Counted from the first letter of the stretch, positions 1 through 10,573 are shown. The stretch: 64,000 bases of DNA from Sphingorhabdus lutea (GCF_001889025.1 NZ_CP018154.1:124001-188000), one strand, 5' to 3'. The notes: generated from the sequence alone by a model not told the origin. Numbers and translations: made by a program.

Positions 1-320
1 GCATATAATCCATCGACAATGCGCATCATAATCTCATCAGTTTTGCCGCCAATCCACCCTGCTATGCCGCCCCAAATGACCCCGATAACCAATGCCACAA
101 TGGACGCGGCGGCGGCCACCATCAATGTAACAGCCGTGCCCGCGGCCAATCGCGCCAAACGGTCGCGGCCCAAATCATCACTGCCCAAAATATGGCCATG
201 TTCAAAAAACCCCGCGCGCACATTATCCCAATCTATGCTAGCATTATCCCATGGCGATAAAAGCGGGGTTAACAACGTAAATGCCAAAATGGCGGCAAGG
301 ATATAGGCGGAAATTTTCAT
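1..320 (-). CDS. ABC transporter permease, OppC/DppC type (partial, C-terminus cut off)
   Basis: This is the N-terminal part of a second inner-membrane permease of a peptide/nickel-type ABC importer. Translation begins MKISAYILAAILAFTLLTPL, a first membrane segment. It continues through GSDDLGRDRLARLAAGT, the LGTDxxGRDxxSR-like block typical of DppC/OppC proteins, and into a second hydrophobic segment, then leaves the window. The start codon overlaps the stop of the upstream permease as ATGA, so the two are translationally coupled. The solute-binding and ATPase genes would lie outside the window. The family is clear; the substrate is not. Confidence 0.88.
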   Translation of the reverse strand, partial: MKISAYILAAILAFTLLTPLLSPWDNASIDWDNVRAGFFEHGHILGSDDLGRDRLARLAAGTAVTLMVAAAASIVALVIGVIWGGIAGWIGGKTDEIMMRIVDGLY

Positions 321-1237
321 AATTGCCTGCTGCGTGGGTCAAGCCAGCCATAAATTAAATCAGCGCATAAATTGAACAAAATGATTAAACCGGCATATAA
401 TATCACCACCGCCAAAACCAAGGGGTAATCACGGTTTAACGCGCCCTGCACAAAATATCGGCCAAGCCCTGGCAATCCAAAAACCGTTTCAATAACCACC
501 GCGCCGGTCAATAATCCCGCAGCCGCCGGTCCCAAATAACTTGCCACCGGTACCAATGCAGGGCGCAGCGCATGGCGGGTTATAATCCGCCATTCATCAA
601 TACCACGCGCGCGCGCGGCGCGGATATGATCCTGTGGCAAAATGCTGGCCAATCCGGCCCTGCTTAATTTTGCAATCGCCCCCGAAATCGGCAATGCCAA
701 TGAAATGACAGGCAGGATAAGCCATAAATGTCCCTCCCCTTGGCCTGACACTGGAAACCAACCAAGCCACAGGCCGAATATCATCGCCAATAAAGGGCCG
801 GTAACAAAGCTGGGCAATGCGGTTAAAATAGTGGCCGCGCCCATCATGATTTTATCAGGCAATTTTCCCGCATATAATGCCGAGGCAATGCCCGAAAAAA
901 TACCCAGCGCACTAGACAGTAATAAAGCATAGCCGCCTAGCATTAACGATAGCGGCAGGCTTTGCCCGACAAGCTGCCCCACGGTAAAATCGCGATATAC
1001 CATTGATGGGCCAAAATCCCCCTGTGCAATATTTCCCAAATATAGGAAAAATTGCTGAATAATCGGCAAATCAAGCCCATAGGCCGCATTTAAGCTTTGC
1101 CTTAATTCATCCGAAATTGGCCGTTCCCCATCAAATGGACCACCCGGGGCAAGCCGCATCATCACGAAAGACAAAAATATAATTGCCAATAATGTGGGAA
1201 TGGCCGTTCCAAGCCGTTTAAGGATTAACCTGCCCAT
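317..1237 (-). CDS. ABC transporter permease, OppB/DppB type
   Basis: This 306-residue inner-membrane permease belongs to the binding-protein-dependent transport family for peptides, nickel or similar solutes. The N-terminus (MGRLILKRLGTAIPTLLAIIFLSFVMMRLAPGGPF) is the hallmark OppB/DppB start. A 'DHIRAARARGIDEWRIITRHALRPALVPV' stretch near residues 195-225 is the EAA-type loop that docks on the ATPase. The C-terminal half contains 'VIETVFGLPGLGRYFVQGALNRDYPLV', also typical. About six membrane segments are visible and the length is normal. It is the first gene of a minus-strand pair with the partial OppC-like gene. Substrate specificity cannot be read from permeases. Confidence 0.92.
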   Translation of the reverse strand: MGRLILKRLGTAIPTLLAIIFLSFVMMRLAPGGPFDGERPISDELRQSLNAAYGLDLPIIQQFFLYLGNIAQGDFGPSMVYRDFTVGQLVGQSLPLSLMLGGYALLLSSALGIFSGIASALYAGKLPDKIMMGAATILTALPSFVTGPLLAMIFGLWLGWFPVSGQGEGHLWLILPVISLALPISGAIAKLSRAGLASILPQDHIRAARARGIDEWRIITRHALRPALVPVASYLGPAAAGLLTGAVVIETVFGLPGLGRYFVQGALNRDYPLVLAVVILYAGLIILFNLCADLIYGWLDPRSRQL

Positions 1238-1311
1238 TTATATATCACCATAGTATGGATATGCCCATATTATGCGAAATATTCCATAATTATTTGACGG
1301 AGGCGATATGA

Positions 1312-1596
1312 TTAAAAATCAATCGCAATACCCTTATGCTCCCAATCGCCATAGCGTACGGGGTTTTTGCGCTCTGCATCTGGCTCATCGGGCATTGCCA
1401 CCTGTTGCGGCTGTGGCACGGGATCTGATTTACGAAGATCATAGGGCAAATCCAAATGCGCCGGACGCCGAAGCGCGCGTTTTGTGCCGCCTATTGTATC
1501 GGCAATTGTATTGTTAATTGTATCGTTAATATTCTGACCCAAAATATTGCCAGCAACATCGTCTTTATCATGATTATTTACATTGTCATTGGTCAT
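1312..1596 (-). CDS. DUF1674 / SDHAF4-like succinate dehydrogenase assembly factor
   Basis: A 94-residue protein whose only conserved part is its C-terminus, [19 protein letters not shown]. This fits the DUF1674/SDHAF4 signature (N-P-x-RYGDWE-x-KG-x-x-x-DF). Proteins of this family help mature the flavoprotein subunit of succinate dehydrogenase in mitochondria and alphaproteobacteria. The N-terminal half is Asn/Asp-rich and looks disordered. It stands alone between the ABC permeases and htpX. The family call rests on the short C-terminal motif; the role is taken from the family. Confidence 0.75.
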   Translation of the reverse strand: MTNDNVNNHDKDDVAGNILGQNINDTINNTIADTIGGTKRALRRPAHLDLPYDLRKSDPVPQPQQVAMPDEPDAERKNPVRYGDWEHKGIAIDF

Positions 1597-1739
1597 ATTC
1601 CATCACCTTTTCATTGGATTTTAAGCGATTATTGACAATATTACATATATTGAAAGACTGTCAGTCCATTCTTATATCGGCTATATCGTCGATATATCAA
1701 GCGATAGAGAGTGAATTTTTTTGTAAAGGGAAGCACAAA

Positions 1740-2705
1740 ATGAATATGATGAAAACAACCATGTTATTGGCTGCTTTAACCGCTTTATTCATGGCGCTTG
1801 GCTTTACCCTGGGCGGCAGCGGCGGCGCGATATTGGCGTTAATTGTCGCAGCGGGCATGAATTTATTCACATTTTGGAATGCCGATAAAATTGTATTGAA
1901 AATGCATAATGCGACCGAAGTCGATGCACAAAGCGGCGGCGATTATTATGCAATGGTCGCCAAATTGGCACGCAATGCCAACATGCCCACGCCCCGCGTT
2001 TATATTATCGACACGCCAAACCCCAATGCCTTTGCCACTGGACGCGACCCCGAACATGCCGCCGTTGCCGCGACGTCGGGATTGTTAAATATGCTTGATC
2101 ATCATGAAGTTGAAGGGGTGATGGCGCATGAGCTGGCCCATATTCGCAACCGCGATACTTTGATTATGACCATGGTCGCCACCATTGCAGGCGCCATTTC
2201 CATGCTGGCCAATTTTGGCATGTTTTTTCGCGATCGCAATGCCGGACTTGCCGGAATATTGGCAGTTTTCGTCGCTCCCTTTGCCGCGATGATTGTGCAA
2301 ATGGCAATCAGCCGCACCCGCGAATTTGGCGCGGATAAAACCGGCGCGGAGATAAGCGGCAACCCGCTTGCCCTTGCCTCTGCCTTGGCAAAAATTGCCG
2401 GACCCGCCGCGCATATCCCCAATGAAGCAAGCGAGCGCAACCCCGCCGCTGCGCAGCTTTACATTGTGCCAACTGGGTTAAAATCCATGTTCTCCACCCA
2501 TCCCGCGACCGAGGATAGAATCGCCGCATTACAGCAATTGGCCGATGAAATGGGCCAAAATGGTGGCGATTCTTCTGCTGGTGGTTCAAATGACGGCGGT
2601 TTTTCTGCTGGCGGTTTTTCTGCTGGCGGTGATTTAACCGGTAAAGTAAATCATGATTTAAGCGGCCCACCACGACGCAGCGCATTAAACCCCTTTGCCG
2701 ATTGA
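1740..2705 (+). CDS. htpX: Protease HtpX homologue
   Basis: A membrane-bound zinc metalloprotease (M48) that degrades misfolded membrane proteins. I start it at ATG 1740 ([17 protein letters not shown]) because an AAGGGAAG ribosome site precedes it; the frame stays open for 42 codons upstream, but that part is not protein-like. Two N-terminal membrane segments are followed by the HEXXH zinc site (HELAH, residues 130-134), a second hydrophobic hairpin, and SRTREFGAD, which supplies the third zinc ligand. The C-terminus carries Ser/Gly-rich repeats (SAGG units) encoded by a short tandem DNA repeat near 2590-2630. Length (321 aa) is slightly above the usual ~290 because of this tail. Confidence 0.92.
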   Translation: MNMMKTTMLLAALTALFMALGFTLGGSGGAILALIVAAGMNLFTFWNADKIVLKMHNATEVDAQSGGDYYAMVAKLARNANMPTPRVYIIDTPNPNAFATGRDPEHAAVAATSGLLNMLDHHEVEGVMAHELAHIRNRDTLIMTMVATIAGAISMLANFGMFFRDRNAGLAGILAVFVAPFAAMIVQMAISRTREFGADKTGAEISGNPLALASALAKIAGPAAHIPNEASERNPAAAQLYIVPTGLKSMFSTHPATEDRIAALQQLADEMGQNGGDSSAGGSNDGGFSAGGFSAGGDLTGKVNHDLSGPPRRSALNPFAD

Positions 2706-2834
2706 CATGGGTTTTTCGCAAATTTACGCATTTTTGCATAAAAAATATTATATTTGATAAAATTGCCCCATGCTTGGCAAATACAGGCTGCAATAGCAGT
2801 TCCAATTCACGTCAACATGGTTTAAGCGGCCAGC

Positions 2835-4169
2835 ATGGAAAAACAAATTTCAGGATTGGCCGCGCGAACCGCCGCTTTACAAATGTTGGATGCGGTGCTG
2901 CGGCGCGGGGAACATCTGGATCAGGCGCGCCATGCCTATATTAAAAAATTAAACCCCAGTGATGCGGCAATGGCAATGGTCATCGCCAATGAAACATTAC
3001 GTTATTTAATTGATATTGATGCCTTAATCGACAGTCAAACCCGAAATATCCTGTCCGAAGATGCCAAGGTGCGGATGGTGCTGCGCATGTCATTGGCGCA
3101 ATTATTTATCATGGAAACACCGCCCCATGCGGTGATTTCTACCTCGCTTGCCCTGTTACAGGGCGGGCCGCGTAAATTGGCGCATGGGGTTATTGGGTCA
3201 TTATTAAGGGCCGAGGCGCAATTACCCGATACGCCGACCATGCCCCCCTTTGCCGCGTTAAAATGGTTAAAGGATTGGGGTCCGCAAATGGTGGAGGACA
3301 GCCGCATTTTATTTGCCACCGCGCCCAGTGTGGATCTTTGTTTAAAAGATGCGGGCCATTTGGAAAAAATGTCCGAAACATTGGCCCAAGATTTGATCGA
3401 AGGCGTCAAACCCATATCTTTAATGGCGGGTCATATTCGCATGCCGCGCGGGCAAGCGGTCGATGCCCTGCCCGGATTTGATGAGGGTGAATGGTGGGTG
3501 CAGGATATTGCCGCACAAATTCCCGCCCGCATCTTAAATGATCTGATGGCTCAAAAAGGTAAAGACGCGCAAAGCGGCGATGTGCTTGACCTTTGTGCTG
3601 CGCCGGGGGGCAAAACAATGCAGCTTTGCGCCGCAAAACACCGCGTCACCGCGCTTGATGTATCGGAACGCCGCGCGCGCCGATTACAACAAAATTTGGA
3701 CCGCACGGCAATGGATGCCAATATCGTCATCCATAATTTGTTGAAATGGAAAGGCGCGCAAAGCTATGATGCCATATTGCTTGACGCGCCATGCACGGCC
3801 AGCGGCACTTTCCGCCGACATCCTGATATTATTCAAAAAATTGACGATCGCGACATTGCCAAATTGGCCGCATTACAATCGGAAATGTTCGCCCATATTG
3901 CCAAATGGGTCAGGCCGGGTGGATTTATTATCTTTGCCACATGTTCACTTGAACGCGAAGAGGGTGAGGATCAATTACAGAAATTCCTTTCTGAACATGG
4001 CGATTTCACCGCCGTCCTGCCTGATATGTCGGCCTATCCTATTGCCCCTATAAATGGTGAATTTATTCCCGAAAAAGGGGTCAGGGTCCTGCCCAATAAT
4101 GCGATGGAACATGGCGGTATGGATGGTTTTTATGTCGCCGCCGTTCAAAAAAATGCAAATATGAAATAA
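2835..4169 (+). CDS. rsmB: 16S rRNA (cytosine-967-C5)-methyltransferase RsmB-like
   Basis: A two-domain RNA m5C methyltransferase of 444 residues. The N-terminal ~140 residues are a NusB-like RNA-binding domain (RTAALQMLDAVLRRGEHLDQA). The C-terminal Rossmann domain has the SAM motif DLCAAPGGKT near residue 252, motif IV DAPCTASGTFRRHPD near 317 with its release cysteine, and motif VI ATCSLEREEGE with the catalytic Cys near 370. In sphingomonads this gene commonly precedes rpe and purH, as it does here. The family is certain; position C967 is by homology to E. coli RsmB. Confidence 0.92.
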   Translation: MEKQISGLAARTAALQMLDAVLRRGEHLDQARHAYIKKLNPSDAAMAMVIANETLRYLIDIDALIDSQTRNILSEDAKVRMVLRMSLAQLFIMETPPHAVISTSLALLQGGPRKLAHGVIGSLLRAEAQLPDTPTMPPFAALKWLKDWGPQMVEDSRILFATAPSVDLCLKDAGHLEKMSETLAQDLIEGVKPISLMAGHIRMPRGQAVDALPGFDEGEWWVQDIAAQIPARILNDLMAQKGKDAQSGDVLDLCAAPGGKTMQLCAAKHRVTALDVSERRARRLQQNLDRTAMDANIVIHNLLKWKGAQSYDAILLDAPCTASGTFRRHPDIIQKIDDRDIAKLAALQSEMFAHIAKWVRPGGFIIFATCSLEREEGEDQLQKFLSEHGDFTAVLPDMSAYPIAPINGEFIPEKGVRVLPNNAMEHGGMDGFYVAAVQKNANMK

Positions 4170-4282
4170 TTGACAGAAATAAATCGGCAGATTTGATAAT
4201 ATTATATATATTATAGAAATAAACATCGTGAATCCGGCCCCTGCATCTTGCCAAAAATCATGGGTCTAGTCTATGAGGCGGC

Positions 4283-4945
4283 ATGACCAATAATATCAAA
4301 ATTGCTCCGTCCATCCTTTCCGCCGATTTTGCCCAATTGGGGGCAGAAATTGCGCGTATTGATGCGGCGGGCTGTGACTGGATCCATATTGATGTGATGG
4401 ATGGCCATTTTGTGCCCAATATCACCATCGGGCCACAGGTGGTAAAGGCCCTGCGCCCACATAGTGAAAAGCCATTTGACGTTCATTTAATGATTTCACC
4501 CGTTGATCAATATATTGACGCATTTGCCGATGCCGGCGCCGATATTATTTCCTTTCACCCAGAGGCAGGGCCTCATATGCACCGCACGGTGCAAAGCATT
4601 AAAGCACGCGGTGTGGGCGCAGGAATTGTGCTAAACCCTGCCACATCGTTAAGCTGTCTTGACCATATAATGGGTGATATTGACCTAATTTTGGTGATGA
4701 GTGTGAACCCCGGTTTTGGTGGGCAAAAATTCATCCATAGCCAGCTTGAAAAAATATCTGCCATTCGCAAAATGATTGATGCATCAGGCCGTGATATCCG
4801 CTTGGAAGTGGATGGCGGTATTGACCGTGCCACTGCGCCGCTTGCCATATCGGCGGGCGCCGATGTGTTGGTTGCTGGCACCGCCACTTTTACCGGCGGC
4901 CCAGATAAATATGCCGAAAATATCGCCGCCCTGCGCGGACAATGA
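4283..4945 (+). CDS. rpe: Ribulose-phosphate 3-epimerase
   Basis: Interconverts ribulose 5-phosphate and xylulose 5-phosphate in the pentose phosphate pathway. The 220-residue TIM barrel begins with IAPSILSADFAQLG. It has the metal/catalytic block HIDVMDGHFVPNITIGP, then HLMI, VNPGFGGQKF (the mobile active-site loop), LEVDGGID with the catalytic Asp, and the phosphate-binding end ADVLVAGTATF. Length matches the family. GAGG lies just upstream of the ATG. The stop overlaps the start of the heparinase-like gene as ATGA, so the two form an operon. Confidence 0.96.
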   Translation: MTNNIKIAPSILSADFAQLGAEIARIDAAGCDWIHIDVMDGHFVPNITIGPQVVKALRPHSEKPFDVHLMISPVDQYIDAFADAGADIISFHPEAGPHMHRTVQSIKARGVGAGIVLNPATSLSCLDHIMGDIDLILVMSVNPGFGGQKFIHSQLEKISAIRKMIDASGRDIRLEVDGGIDRATAPLAISAGADVLVAGTATFTGGPDKYAENIAALRGQ

Positions 4946-6720
4946 ATAATAGAGCGGATGCCCCCAACATGCGCGATGACAATCAATCTGGCCATATTGT
5001 TGAAAATAAAATGGACAATATTGATTCCAGCCATGCATTAATAGTGCAGGATGCAGAAGGCGGATTTCAATCCATATTCCATAAAATTCGCCATGCATAT
5101 TATCGCACAATATGGCGCACGCCATTGCACCGCGCGCGATTATCGGGAAAGGCGCCGTTAAAATTATTGGCCGCACCCATTGATCCTTTTTCGGGTGATG
5201 AAGTGCGCGGATCGGCGCTGCGCGCAGGTAAAATGCAATTTCGCGGCATGGATTTGGACATGCGCGATGCCAATCTTTCCGCGCCCGTCATTCCGCCTGA
5301 TTTTACCGATTATTTGCACCGAATGGATTGGCTGCGTGATTTATCCGCCTGTGCCAATCGGGGGCAAATTATCGCTATTGCGGAGAAATATTGTGCTGCT
5401 TGGCTTGAAGAAAATGGCGGTAATGTAAAAAATGAAGCATGGCGCGGGGATAATATCGTCTGGCGCTTTATCAATATGGCGCATCATGCGCCCTTAATCC
5501 TATCCAGCAGGAATAGCGATTATCGCCGCGATATTTTGAACCATTTTGCCGATATGGCCGATGAAATGGACAAAATTGCGCCCATGATTAAACATGATTA
5601 TGTGCGCGTGGTAATTTGGTGCGGTGTGCTCGCCGCCGGTTTATTATTGCCCGATGGCAAGGAACGTTTAACCATTGGTCAGGATGCATTAAAAAAGGCA
5701 TTGGACAAGGCAATTTATAATGATGGCGGCTTGGCATCACGTTCCCCTGCACAGTTAATTGAGTGCTGCAAATTATTAATTTTAACAGCAAATATTTATA
5801 CCGCGCGCGGCATGATGCGCCCGCAATTTTTGGACCAGCATATTGCCAAAATCATCCCGGCGATTTTATGTCTAAGGCATAGTGATGGCGGTCTGGGCGC
5901 ATGGCAGGGTTCGGGCCATGGTACGACCAATTTGGTGGAACAAATATTATCCGCCTCCCCCGTTACAGCGCGGCCGCAACGCCAATCCAAAACTTGGGGA
6001 TATCAACGCATATCTGCCGGCAAATCGGTTTTAATTATCGATGCTGGCCCACCACCGCTTGCCAAAAATGCTTGGGTCAGCTGTGCCTCCACCTTGGCCA
6101 TTGAATTTTCATTTGCCGCCCAACGCATCTTTATCAATTGCGGTGGCGGCGCCTTGGCCAGCCACGCGCTGCCCGCTGATTTAGCGCGCGGCCTGCGCAC
6201 CACGGCAGCGCATAGCACATTATGCGTTGAAAATGTGAACAGCACCGCCATTTTACCCGAAGGAAAATTGGGCAAGGGGGTAAATATTGTCGATTTGGAA
6301 CGGCGAGATGAGGACCAGCTAACCCGCCTAACCGCCAGCCATGATGGATATGTGCGCAATTTCGGTTTCATCCATCAACGCAGCATCACCCTGAGGTCAG
6401 ATGGATTGGAAATGCGCGGCAGTGATATTTTATTGCCCGCCGAAAAGGCAAAGCCAAAGGCCGAAACCCAATATGAAATCCGATTTCACCTTGGCCCGAA
6501 TATTGATTTATATAGCGGGGAAGAAAAGGGTTCAATTTTGTTGCGGCTGCGCGATGGCAGCAGCTGGTTATTTCAGGCATCGCAATGCGAGGTTAATGTA
6601 GAAGACAGCCTGTGGGTCAATGAAGAAGGCGAGCCAGCAGAGACACAGCAAATAATTTTAACGCATAAAAGCGAACAGGGCGGATCATCCACCAATTGGT
6701 CGCTTCAATTTATTGGATAA
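4942..6720 (+). CDS. Heparinase II/III family protein
   Basis: A 592-residue protein of the heparinase II/III (alginate-lyase-like) family. The N-terminal ~350 residues look like the alpha/alpha toroid domain, with [29 protein letters not shown] and later [16 protein letters not shown]. The C-terminal part is a beta-rich Hepar_II_III domain ([31 protein letters not shown]). No signal peptide is visible, so a cytoplasmic place is suggested. Neighbouring rpe and purH are housekeeping genes, and this order recurs in sphingomonads, which argues against a simple polysaccharide-utilisation role. Family call is good; substrate unknown. It overlaps rpe by 4 bp. Confidence 0.82.
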   Translation: MNNRADAPNMRDDNQSGHIVENKMDNIDSSHALIVQDAEGGFQSIFHKIRHAYYRTIWRTPLHRARLSGKAPLKLLAAPIDPFSGDEVRGSALRAGKMQFRGMDLDMRDANLSAPVIPPDFTDYLHRMDWLRDLSACANRGQIIAIAEKYCAAWLEENGGNVKNEAWRGDNIVWRFINMAHHAPLILSSRNSDYRRDILNHFADMADEMDKIAPMIKHDYVRVVIWCGVLAAGLLLPDGKERLTIGQDALKKALDKAIYNDGGLASRSPAQLIECCKLLILTANIYTARGMMRPQFLDQHIAKIIPAILCLRHSDGGLGAWQGSGHGTTNLVEQILSASPVTARPQRQSKTWGYQRISAGKSVLIIDAGPPPLAKNAWVSCASTLAIEFSFAAQRIFINCGGGALASHALPADLARGLRTTAAHSTLCVENVNSTAILPEGKLGKGVNIVDLERRDEDQLTRLTASHDGYVRNFGFIHQRSITLRSDGLEMRGSDILLPAEKAKPKAETQYEIRFHLGPNIDLYSGEEKGSILLRLRDGSSWLFQASQCEVNVEDSLWVNEEGEPAETQQIILTHKSEQGGSSTNWSLQFIG

Positions 6721-6730
6721 GGGGTACATC

Positions 6731-8320
6731 ATGGACAATCGCGTCATAAAACGGGCATTATTATCGGTATCGGACAAAAATGGTCTTGTCGAATTGGGTC
6801 AAGCATTGGCCCAGCGCGATGTGATGTTAATTTCCACCGGCGGCACGGCAAAGGCGCTGCGCGATGCGGGGTTGACGGTGTCGGATATTTCCGATGTCAC
6901 CGGATTTCCCGAAATGATGGATGGGCGCGTCAAAACCCTGCATCCCAAGGTGCATGGCGGCTTGCTTGCCGTGCGTGATAATGAAGAACATGTCGCGGCC
7001 ATGAAAGCGCATGAGATTGAGGCGATTGATCTGGTCATTGTGAACCTATATCCCTTTGCCCAAACCGTGGCCAAGGGCGCGGACCGCGATGAAATTATCG
7101 AAAATATTGACATTGGCGGCCCATCAATGGTGCGAAGCGCGGCCAAAAATCATGACGCCGTCACCATCATTACCGACCCATCCGATTATGAAAGCTTAAT
7201 CGCCGAATTGGCGGCGCATGATGGCGCGACTAGCCTATCATTTCGCCGGAAAATGGCGGCCAAGGCATATGCCGCCACAGCCGCATATGACAGCATGATT
7301 GCAAGCTGGTTCGCCTTTGCCGATCAGGGACAATTATTCCCCGAAACCCTTACCTTTGGAGGCACATTGGCCAGCACGCTGCGTTATGGCGAAAATCCGC
7401 ATCAACAGGCGGCATTATATTTACCCACGGGCATGGCCGCACGCGGGATTAGCGCAGCTGAGCAGGTGCAGGGCAAGGAATTATCCTATAATAATTATAA
7501 TGATGCCGATGCCGCATTGGAATTGGTCAGCGAATTTCGCGACGGCCCGCCCACCGTGGTCATTGTGAAACATGCCAATCCCTGCGGTGTGGCCAGCGCG
7601 GATAATTTAATTGATGCCTATCATGCCGCACTGCAATGCGACAGCGTGTCGGCATTTGGCGGAATAGTTGCGGTCAACCGCCCATTGGATGGCCCAACAG
7701 CAGAGGCAATAACCGAAATTTTCACCGAAGTCGTCGCTGCCCCCGCCGCCGATGATGCGGCGCGCGCCGTTTTTGCCAAAAAGAAAAATTTGCGTCTGCT
7801 TATCACCGGTGAATTGCCTGATCCCGCCCGCCCCGGCTTAATGGTAAAAAATATTACCGGCGGTTATTTATTGCAAAGCCGCGATAATGGTCATGTGGCC
7901 GATGATGAATTGAAAATCGTGACCAAACGTGCACCAACCGCGCAAGAATTGGCCGATTGCCGTTTTGCATGGACGGTGGCAAAACATGTTAAATCAAATG
8001 CCATTGTATATGCCAAAGATGGGATGACAGCTGGCATTGGCGCGGGGCAAATGAACCGCCGCGATAGCGCACGCATTGCCGCGGCAAAGGCGTTGGAGGC
8101 CGCAGAAACCTATGGCTGGGATGCATCACGCACCATTGGCAGCGCGGTAGCATCTGATGCATTTTTCCCCTTTGCCGATGGATTATTGGCCGCAGTGGAG
8201 GCAGGGGCAACCGCCGTCATTCAACCGGGCGGTTCGATGCGCGATCAAGAGGTTATTGATGCCGCTGATGAAGCCGGCCTTGCCATGGTCTTTACCGCAA
8301 TGCGCCATTTCAGGCATTAA
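6731..8320 (+). CDS. purH: Bifunctional AICAR transformylase / IMP cyclohydrolase
   Basis: Catalyses the last two steps of de novo IMP synthesis. The start at ATG 6731 ([23 protein letters not shown]) follows a good AAGGGG site; an in-frame upstream ATG at 6713 would overlap the preceding gene. The N-terminal MGS-like cyclohydrolase domain ([46 protein letters not shown]) is followed by the AICAR transformylase domain ([70 protein letters not shown]). The 529-aa length is normal. A hairpin terminator follows. Confidence 0.97.
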   Translation: MDNRVIKRALLSVSDKNGLVELGQALAQRDVMLISTGGTAKALRDAGLTVSDISDVTGFPEMMDGRVKTLHPKVHGGLLAVRDNEEHVAAMKAHEIEAIDLVIVNLYPFAQTVAKGADRDEIIENIDIGGPSMVRSAAKNHDAVTIITDPSDYESLIAELAAHDGATSLSFRRKMAAKAYAATAAYDSMIASWFAFADQGQLFPETLTFGGTLASTLRYGENPHQQAALYLPTGMAARGISAAEQVQGKELSYNNYNDADAALELVSEFRDGPPTVVIVKHANPCGVASADNLIDAYHAALQCDSVSAFGGIVAVNRPLDGPTAEAITEIFTEVVAAPAADDAARAVFAKKKNLRLLITGELPDPARPGLMVKNITGGYLLQSRDNGHVADDELKIVTKRAPTAQELADCRFAWTVAKHVKSNAIVYAKDGMTAGIGAGQMNRRDSARIAAAKALEAAETYGWDASRTIGSAVASDAFFPFADGLLAAVEAGATAVIQPGGSMRDQEVIDAADEAGLAMVFTAMRHFRH

Positions 8321-8351
8321 ATTTTACCATATTATAAAATTATGGGTAAAA

Positions 8352-8380
8352 AAAAGGGGCAGTAAATTGCCCCTTTTCTT
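8352..8380. terminator. Bidirectional intrinsic terminator between purH and the DEAD-box helicase
   Basis: A perfect 10-bp stem (AAAAGGGGCA / TGCCCCTTTT) with a six-base loop sits between the convergent purH and helicase genes. The A-tract on one side and T-tract on the other let it work in both directions. Confidence 0.85.
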
Positions 8381-8398
8381 ATATCTATGCCGCCAATA

Positions 8399-10348
8399 TT
8401 AACGGGCGCGTTTCACATAATTGTTAAATTTGCCAGCCTGCGGTTTATCCGAACGGGGTTTATCCGAACGGGGACGATCATTGCGATCGCCGCGAGGCCT
8501 ATCTGAACGTGGCCTATCTTCGCGCGGTCTATCTGAACGGGGACGATCAGGACGGTCACCACGTGGACGATCACCGCGAGGTCTATCTTCACGTGGTCTA
8601 TCCGAACGAGGCCTATCTGAACGAGGACGATCTGAACGGGGACGGTCGCCAAATGGGCGGTCGCCGCGTGGCCTATCTTCACGTGGTCTATCCGAACGAG
8701 CGCGGTCGCCAAATGGGCGATCACCGCGAGGCTTATCTTCACGTGGTCTATCCGAACGAGCGCGGTCGCCAAATGGGCGATCACCGCGAGGCTTATCTTC
8801 ACGTGGTCTATCCGAACGAGGGCGATCTGAACGCGGCCTATCTGAACGGGGACGATCACCAAATGAACGATCGCCGCGTGGCGCGTCTAATTTTGGACGA
8901 CGATCACCTCCGCCTTCACCTTGCATCCGTTCGGGACGCCAATCACCATGGCCGCTGTCATTACGACCAACGCCATCGGCGCGGTGGTGGCTTTTGCCTC
9001 TAAATTCTTCTCTTGCGCCGCGTTCTGGACGGTCACCGCGGCCGCGCTCTGGACGATCGCCACGTGCACGGTCGGGACGGCCTCTACCGCCACCGGAACG
9101 TTCGCCGCGTGCGCCGCCCCGTCCTTCACCACGACCTTCGCCGCCGCCGCGCAGGCTGCGCCCGCCACGTTGTTCCTTCACCGCAATAGGTGCGGGTGAA
9201 TTTTCAACGATATTGCGGAAATTTTCGGGCAATTCAACAATTGTTGCCTTTACCTTGGTCAATCGTTCAATGTCGCGTAAATAGGCCCGCTCATCCTTTG
9301 CACAGAAACTAACCGCCACGCCATCGGCACCGGCGCGCGCTGTGCGCCCAATACGGTGCACATATTGTTCAGCAACATTGGGCAATTCAAAATTGAAAAC
9401 ATGGCTTACGCCCGGGACATCAATACCGCGTGCGGCAATATCGGTTGCGACCAATATTTTAATCTCGCCACTGCGGAAATCTTGCATCGCGGCAGTACGT
9501 TGCCCCTGGCTTTTATTACCATGAATGGCAGCAGAGCGAATTTTCGCACCCGCCAAATGGCGCACAATACGGTCCGCGCCATGTTTTGTGCGCGCAAAAA
9601 CCAATGCACGTTCAACATTTTCATTTTGCAAACGGTGAATTAACAGCGCATTTTTTTCATGCTGGTTCACAAAGGTCACATATTGATCAACACGCTCGGC
9701 CGTGGTGGATTCGGGGGTTACCGCAACACGGACAGGATTGTTTAAGAAACGACGGCCCAATTCCTCAATCGCCTTTGGCATGGTGGCAGAGAAGAACAGG
9801 CTTTGACGCTGTTTCGGCAACATTTTATCAATTTGTTTTAATGAATGGATAAAGCCCATATCCATCATTTGGTCGGCTTCGTCTAAAACGAAAATTTCCA
9901 CGCCGTTTAAATGGAACGCGCCTTGATCAATCAAATCAATCAAGCGGCCCGGTGTCGCGACAAGAACATCAACACCGCGCGCCAATTTCTTTTTCTGGCT
10001 GTAAATGGGCATGCCGCCAAAAACGCATTGGACATTAAATTTTAAGTTGCGGCCATATTTGCGGACATTTTCCGCAATTTGGGCGGCAAGTTCGCGAGTC
10101 GGCGATAGGATAAGCATCCGGCATCCCTTTTCAGGAACAGGCACGACATTATTCGCCAAATGGTGCAATGAGGGCAAAGTAAATGCCGCGGTTTTACCAG
10201 TACCGGTTTGGGCGATACCGCAAAGGTCGCGCCCCTCCAATAATGCTGGAATTGCTTGGCGTTGAATGGGTGTAGGCTCGCTATAATCAGAAGCAGCCAA
10301 AGCCTTAAGGATGGGCTCGGCGAGCCCAAGTTCAGAAAAATAAGTCAT
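8399..10348 (-). CDS. DEAD-box RNA helicase (RhlE-like) with long Arg-rich repeat tail
   Basis: An ATP-dependent RNA helicase, probably acting in RNA folding, ribosome assembly or decay. The core (first ~390 residues) has the Q motif (EPTPIQRQAIP), motif I AQTGTGKT, PTRELA, DEAD, SAT, ARTKHGADRIV and HRIGRTARAG. The remaining ~260 residues are low-complexity: RGG-type repeats, then (S/E)DRPRG(D)RP units of 5-20 residues, strongly basic and presumably RNA-binding. I chose the start at MTYFSELGLAEPIL (10348), where family similarity begins; an in-frame ATG at 10405 would add 19 residues, and neither has a strong Shine-Dalgarno site. The tail contains perfect 60-bp DNA repeats (see separate entry). 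Confidence 0.93.
   Translation of the reverse strand: MTYFSELGLAEPILKALAASDYSEPTPIQRQAIPALLEGRDLCGIAQTGTGKTAAFTLPSLHHLANNVVPVPEKGCRMLILSPTRELAAQIAENVRKYGRNLKFNVQCVFGGMPIYSQKKKLARGVDVLVATPGRLIDLIDQGAFHLNGVEIFVLDEADQMMDMGFIHSLKQIDKMLPKQRQSLFFSATMPKAIEELGRRFLNNPVRVAVTPESTTAERVDQYVTFVNQHEKNALLIHRLQNENVERALVFARTKHGADRIVRHLAGAKIRSAAIHGNKSQGQRTAAMQDFRSGEIKILVATDIAARGIDVPGVSHVFNFELPNVAEQYVHRIGRTARAGADGVAVSFCAKDERAYLRDIERLTKVKATIVELPENFRNIVENSPAPIAVKEQRGGRSLRGGGEGRGEGRGGARGERSGGGRGRPDRARGDRPERGRGDRPERGAREEFRGKSHHRADGVGRNDSGHGDWRPERMQGEGGGDRRPKLDAPRGDRSFGDRPRSDRPRSDRPRSDRPREDKPRGDRPFGDRARSDRPREDKPRGDRPFGDRARSDRPREDRPRGDRPFGDRPRSDRPRSDRPRSDRPREDRPRGDRPRGDRPDRPRSDRPREDRPRSDRPRGDRNDRPRSDKPRSDKPQAGKFNNYVKRAR
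8421..9180 (-). repeat. Low-complexity tandem repeat region encoding the helicase RG/RS tail
   Basis: The 3' part of the helicase gene is a nested repeat. A short unit of about 15 bp (encoding RSDRP or similar) recurs throughout. Within it, 8701-8760 and 8761-8820 are two identical 60-bp units, and 8641-8700 is a third copy with few changes. Each 60-bp unit encodes a 20-residue block containing DKPRGDRPFGDRARSDRPRE. Identity at DNA level points to recent slippage or unequal recombination, so the tail length probably differs between strains. Long antisense open frames here are by-products of the repeat. Confidence 0.9.
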
Positions 10349-10573
10349 GTATATTGTGCTTTCGCGTTCGGGGAATGTGCCGACAATATCTGAGACTTTT
10401 TTCATGTCACGGTTCGGCTCGTTGCCCGCCCTATGGCGAATTTAAATTCATTTGGCAAGGGCCGCGTGCAAAATAGTCGATTTATTTTTTTAAAACCCCA
10501 TATGTAAAATATTCCGCCACTTGTCCGTTTAATCGATTCAAGACGCTTTATTTACTTGCTTTCATGGGCGTCA

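Noticed and set aside
2308..2805. 165-aa minus-strand frame over the end of htpX
   Set aside because: Antisense to htpX and its Ser/Gly repeat; product rich in QQKNRR repeats without family features.
4942..6720. Polysaccharide-utilisation locus around the heparinase-like protein
   Set aside because: No signal peptide, no transporter or other carbohydrate enzyme; neighbours are rpe and purH.
8500..8850. CRISPR-like regularly spaced repeats
   Set aside because: Units are contiguous with no unique spacers and lie in frame within the DEAD-box helicase gene.
8421..9284. Long open frame (287 aa) on the plus strand through the helicase tail
   Set aside because: It is antisense to the repeat-coded Arg-rich tail; repeat length in multiples of three keeps all frames open. 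No ribosome site and only RGLSERG-type low complexity.
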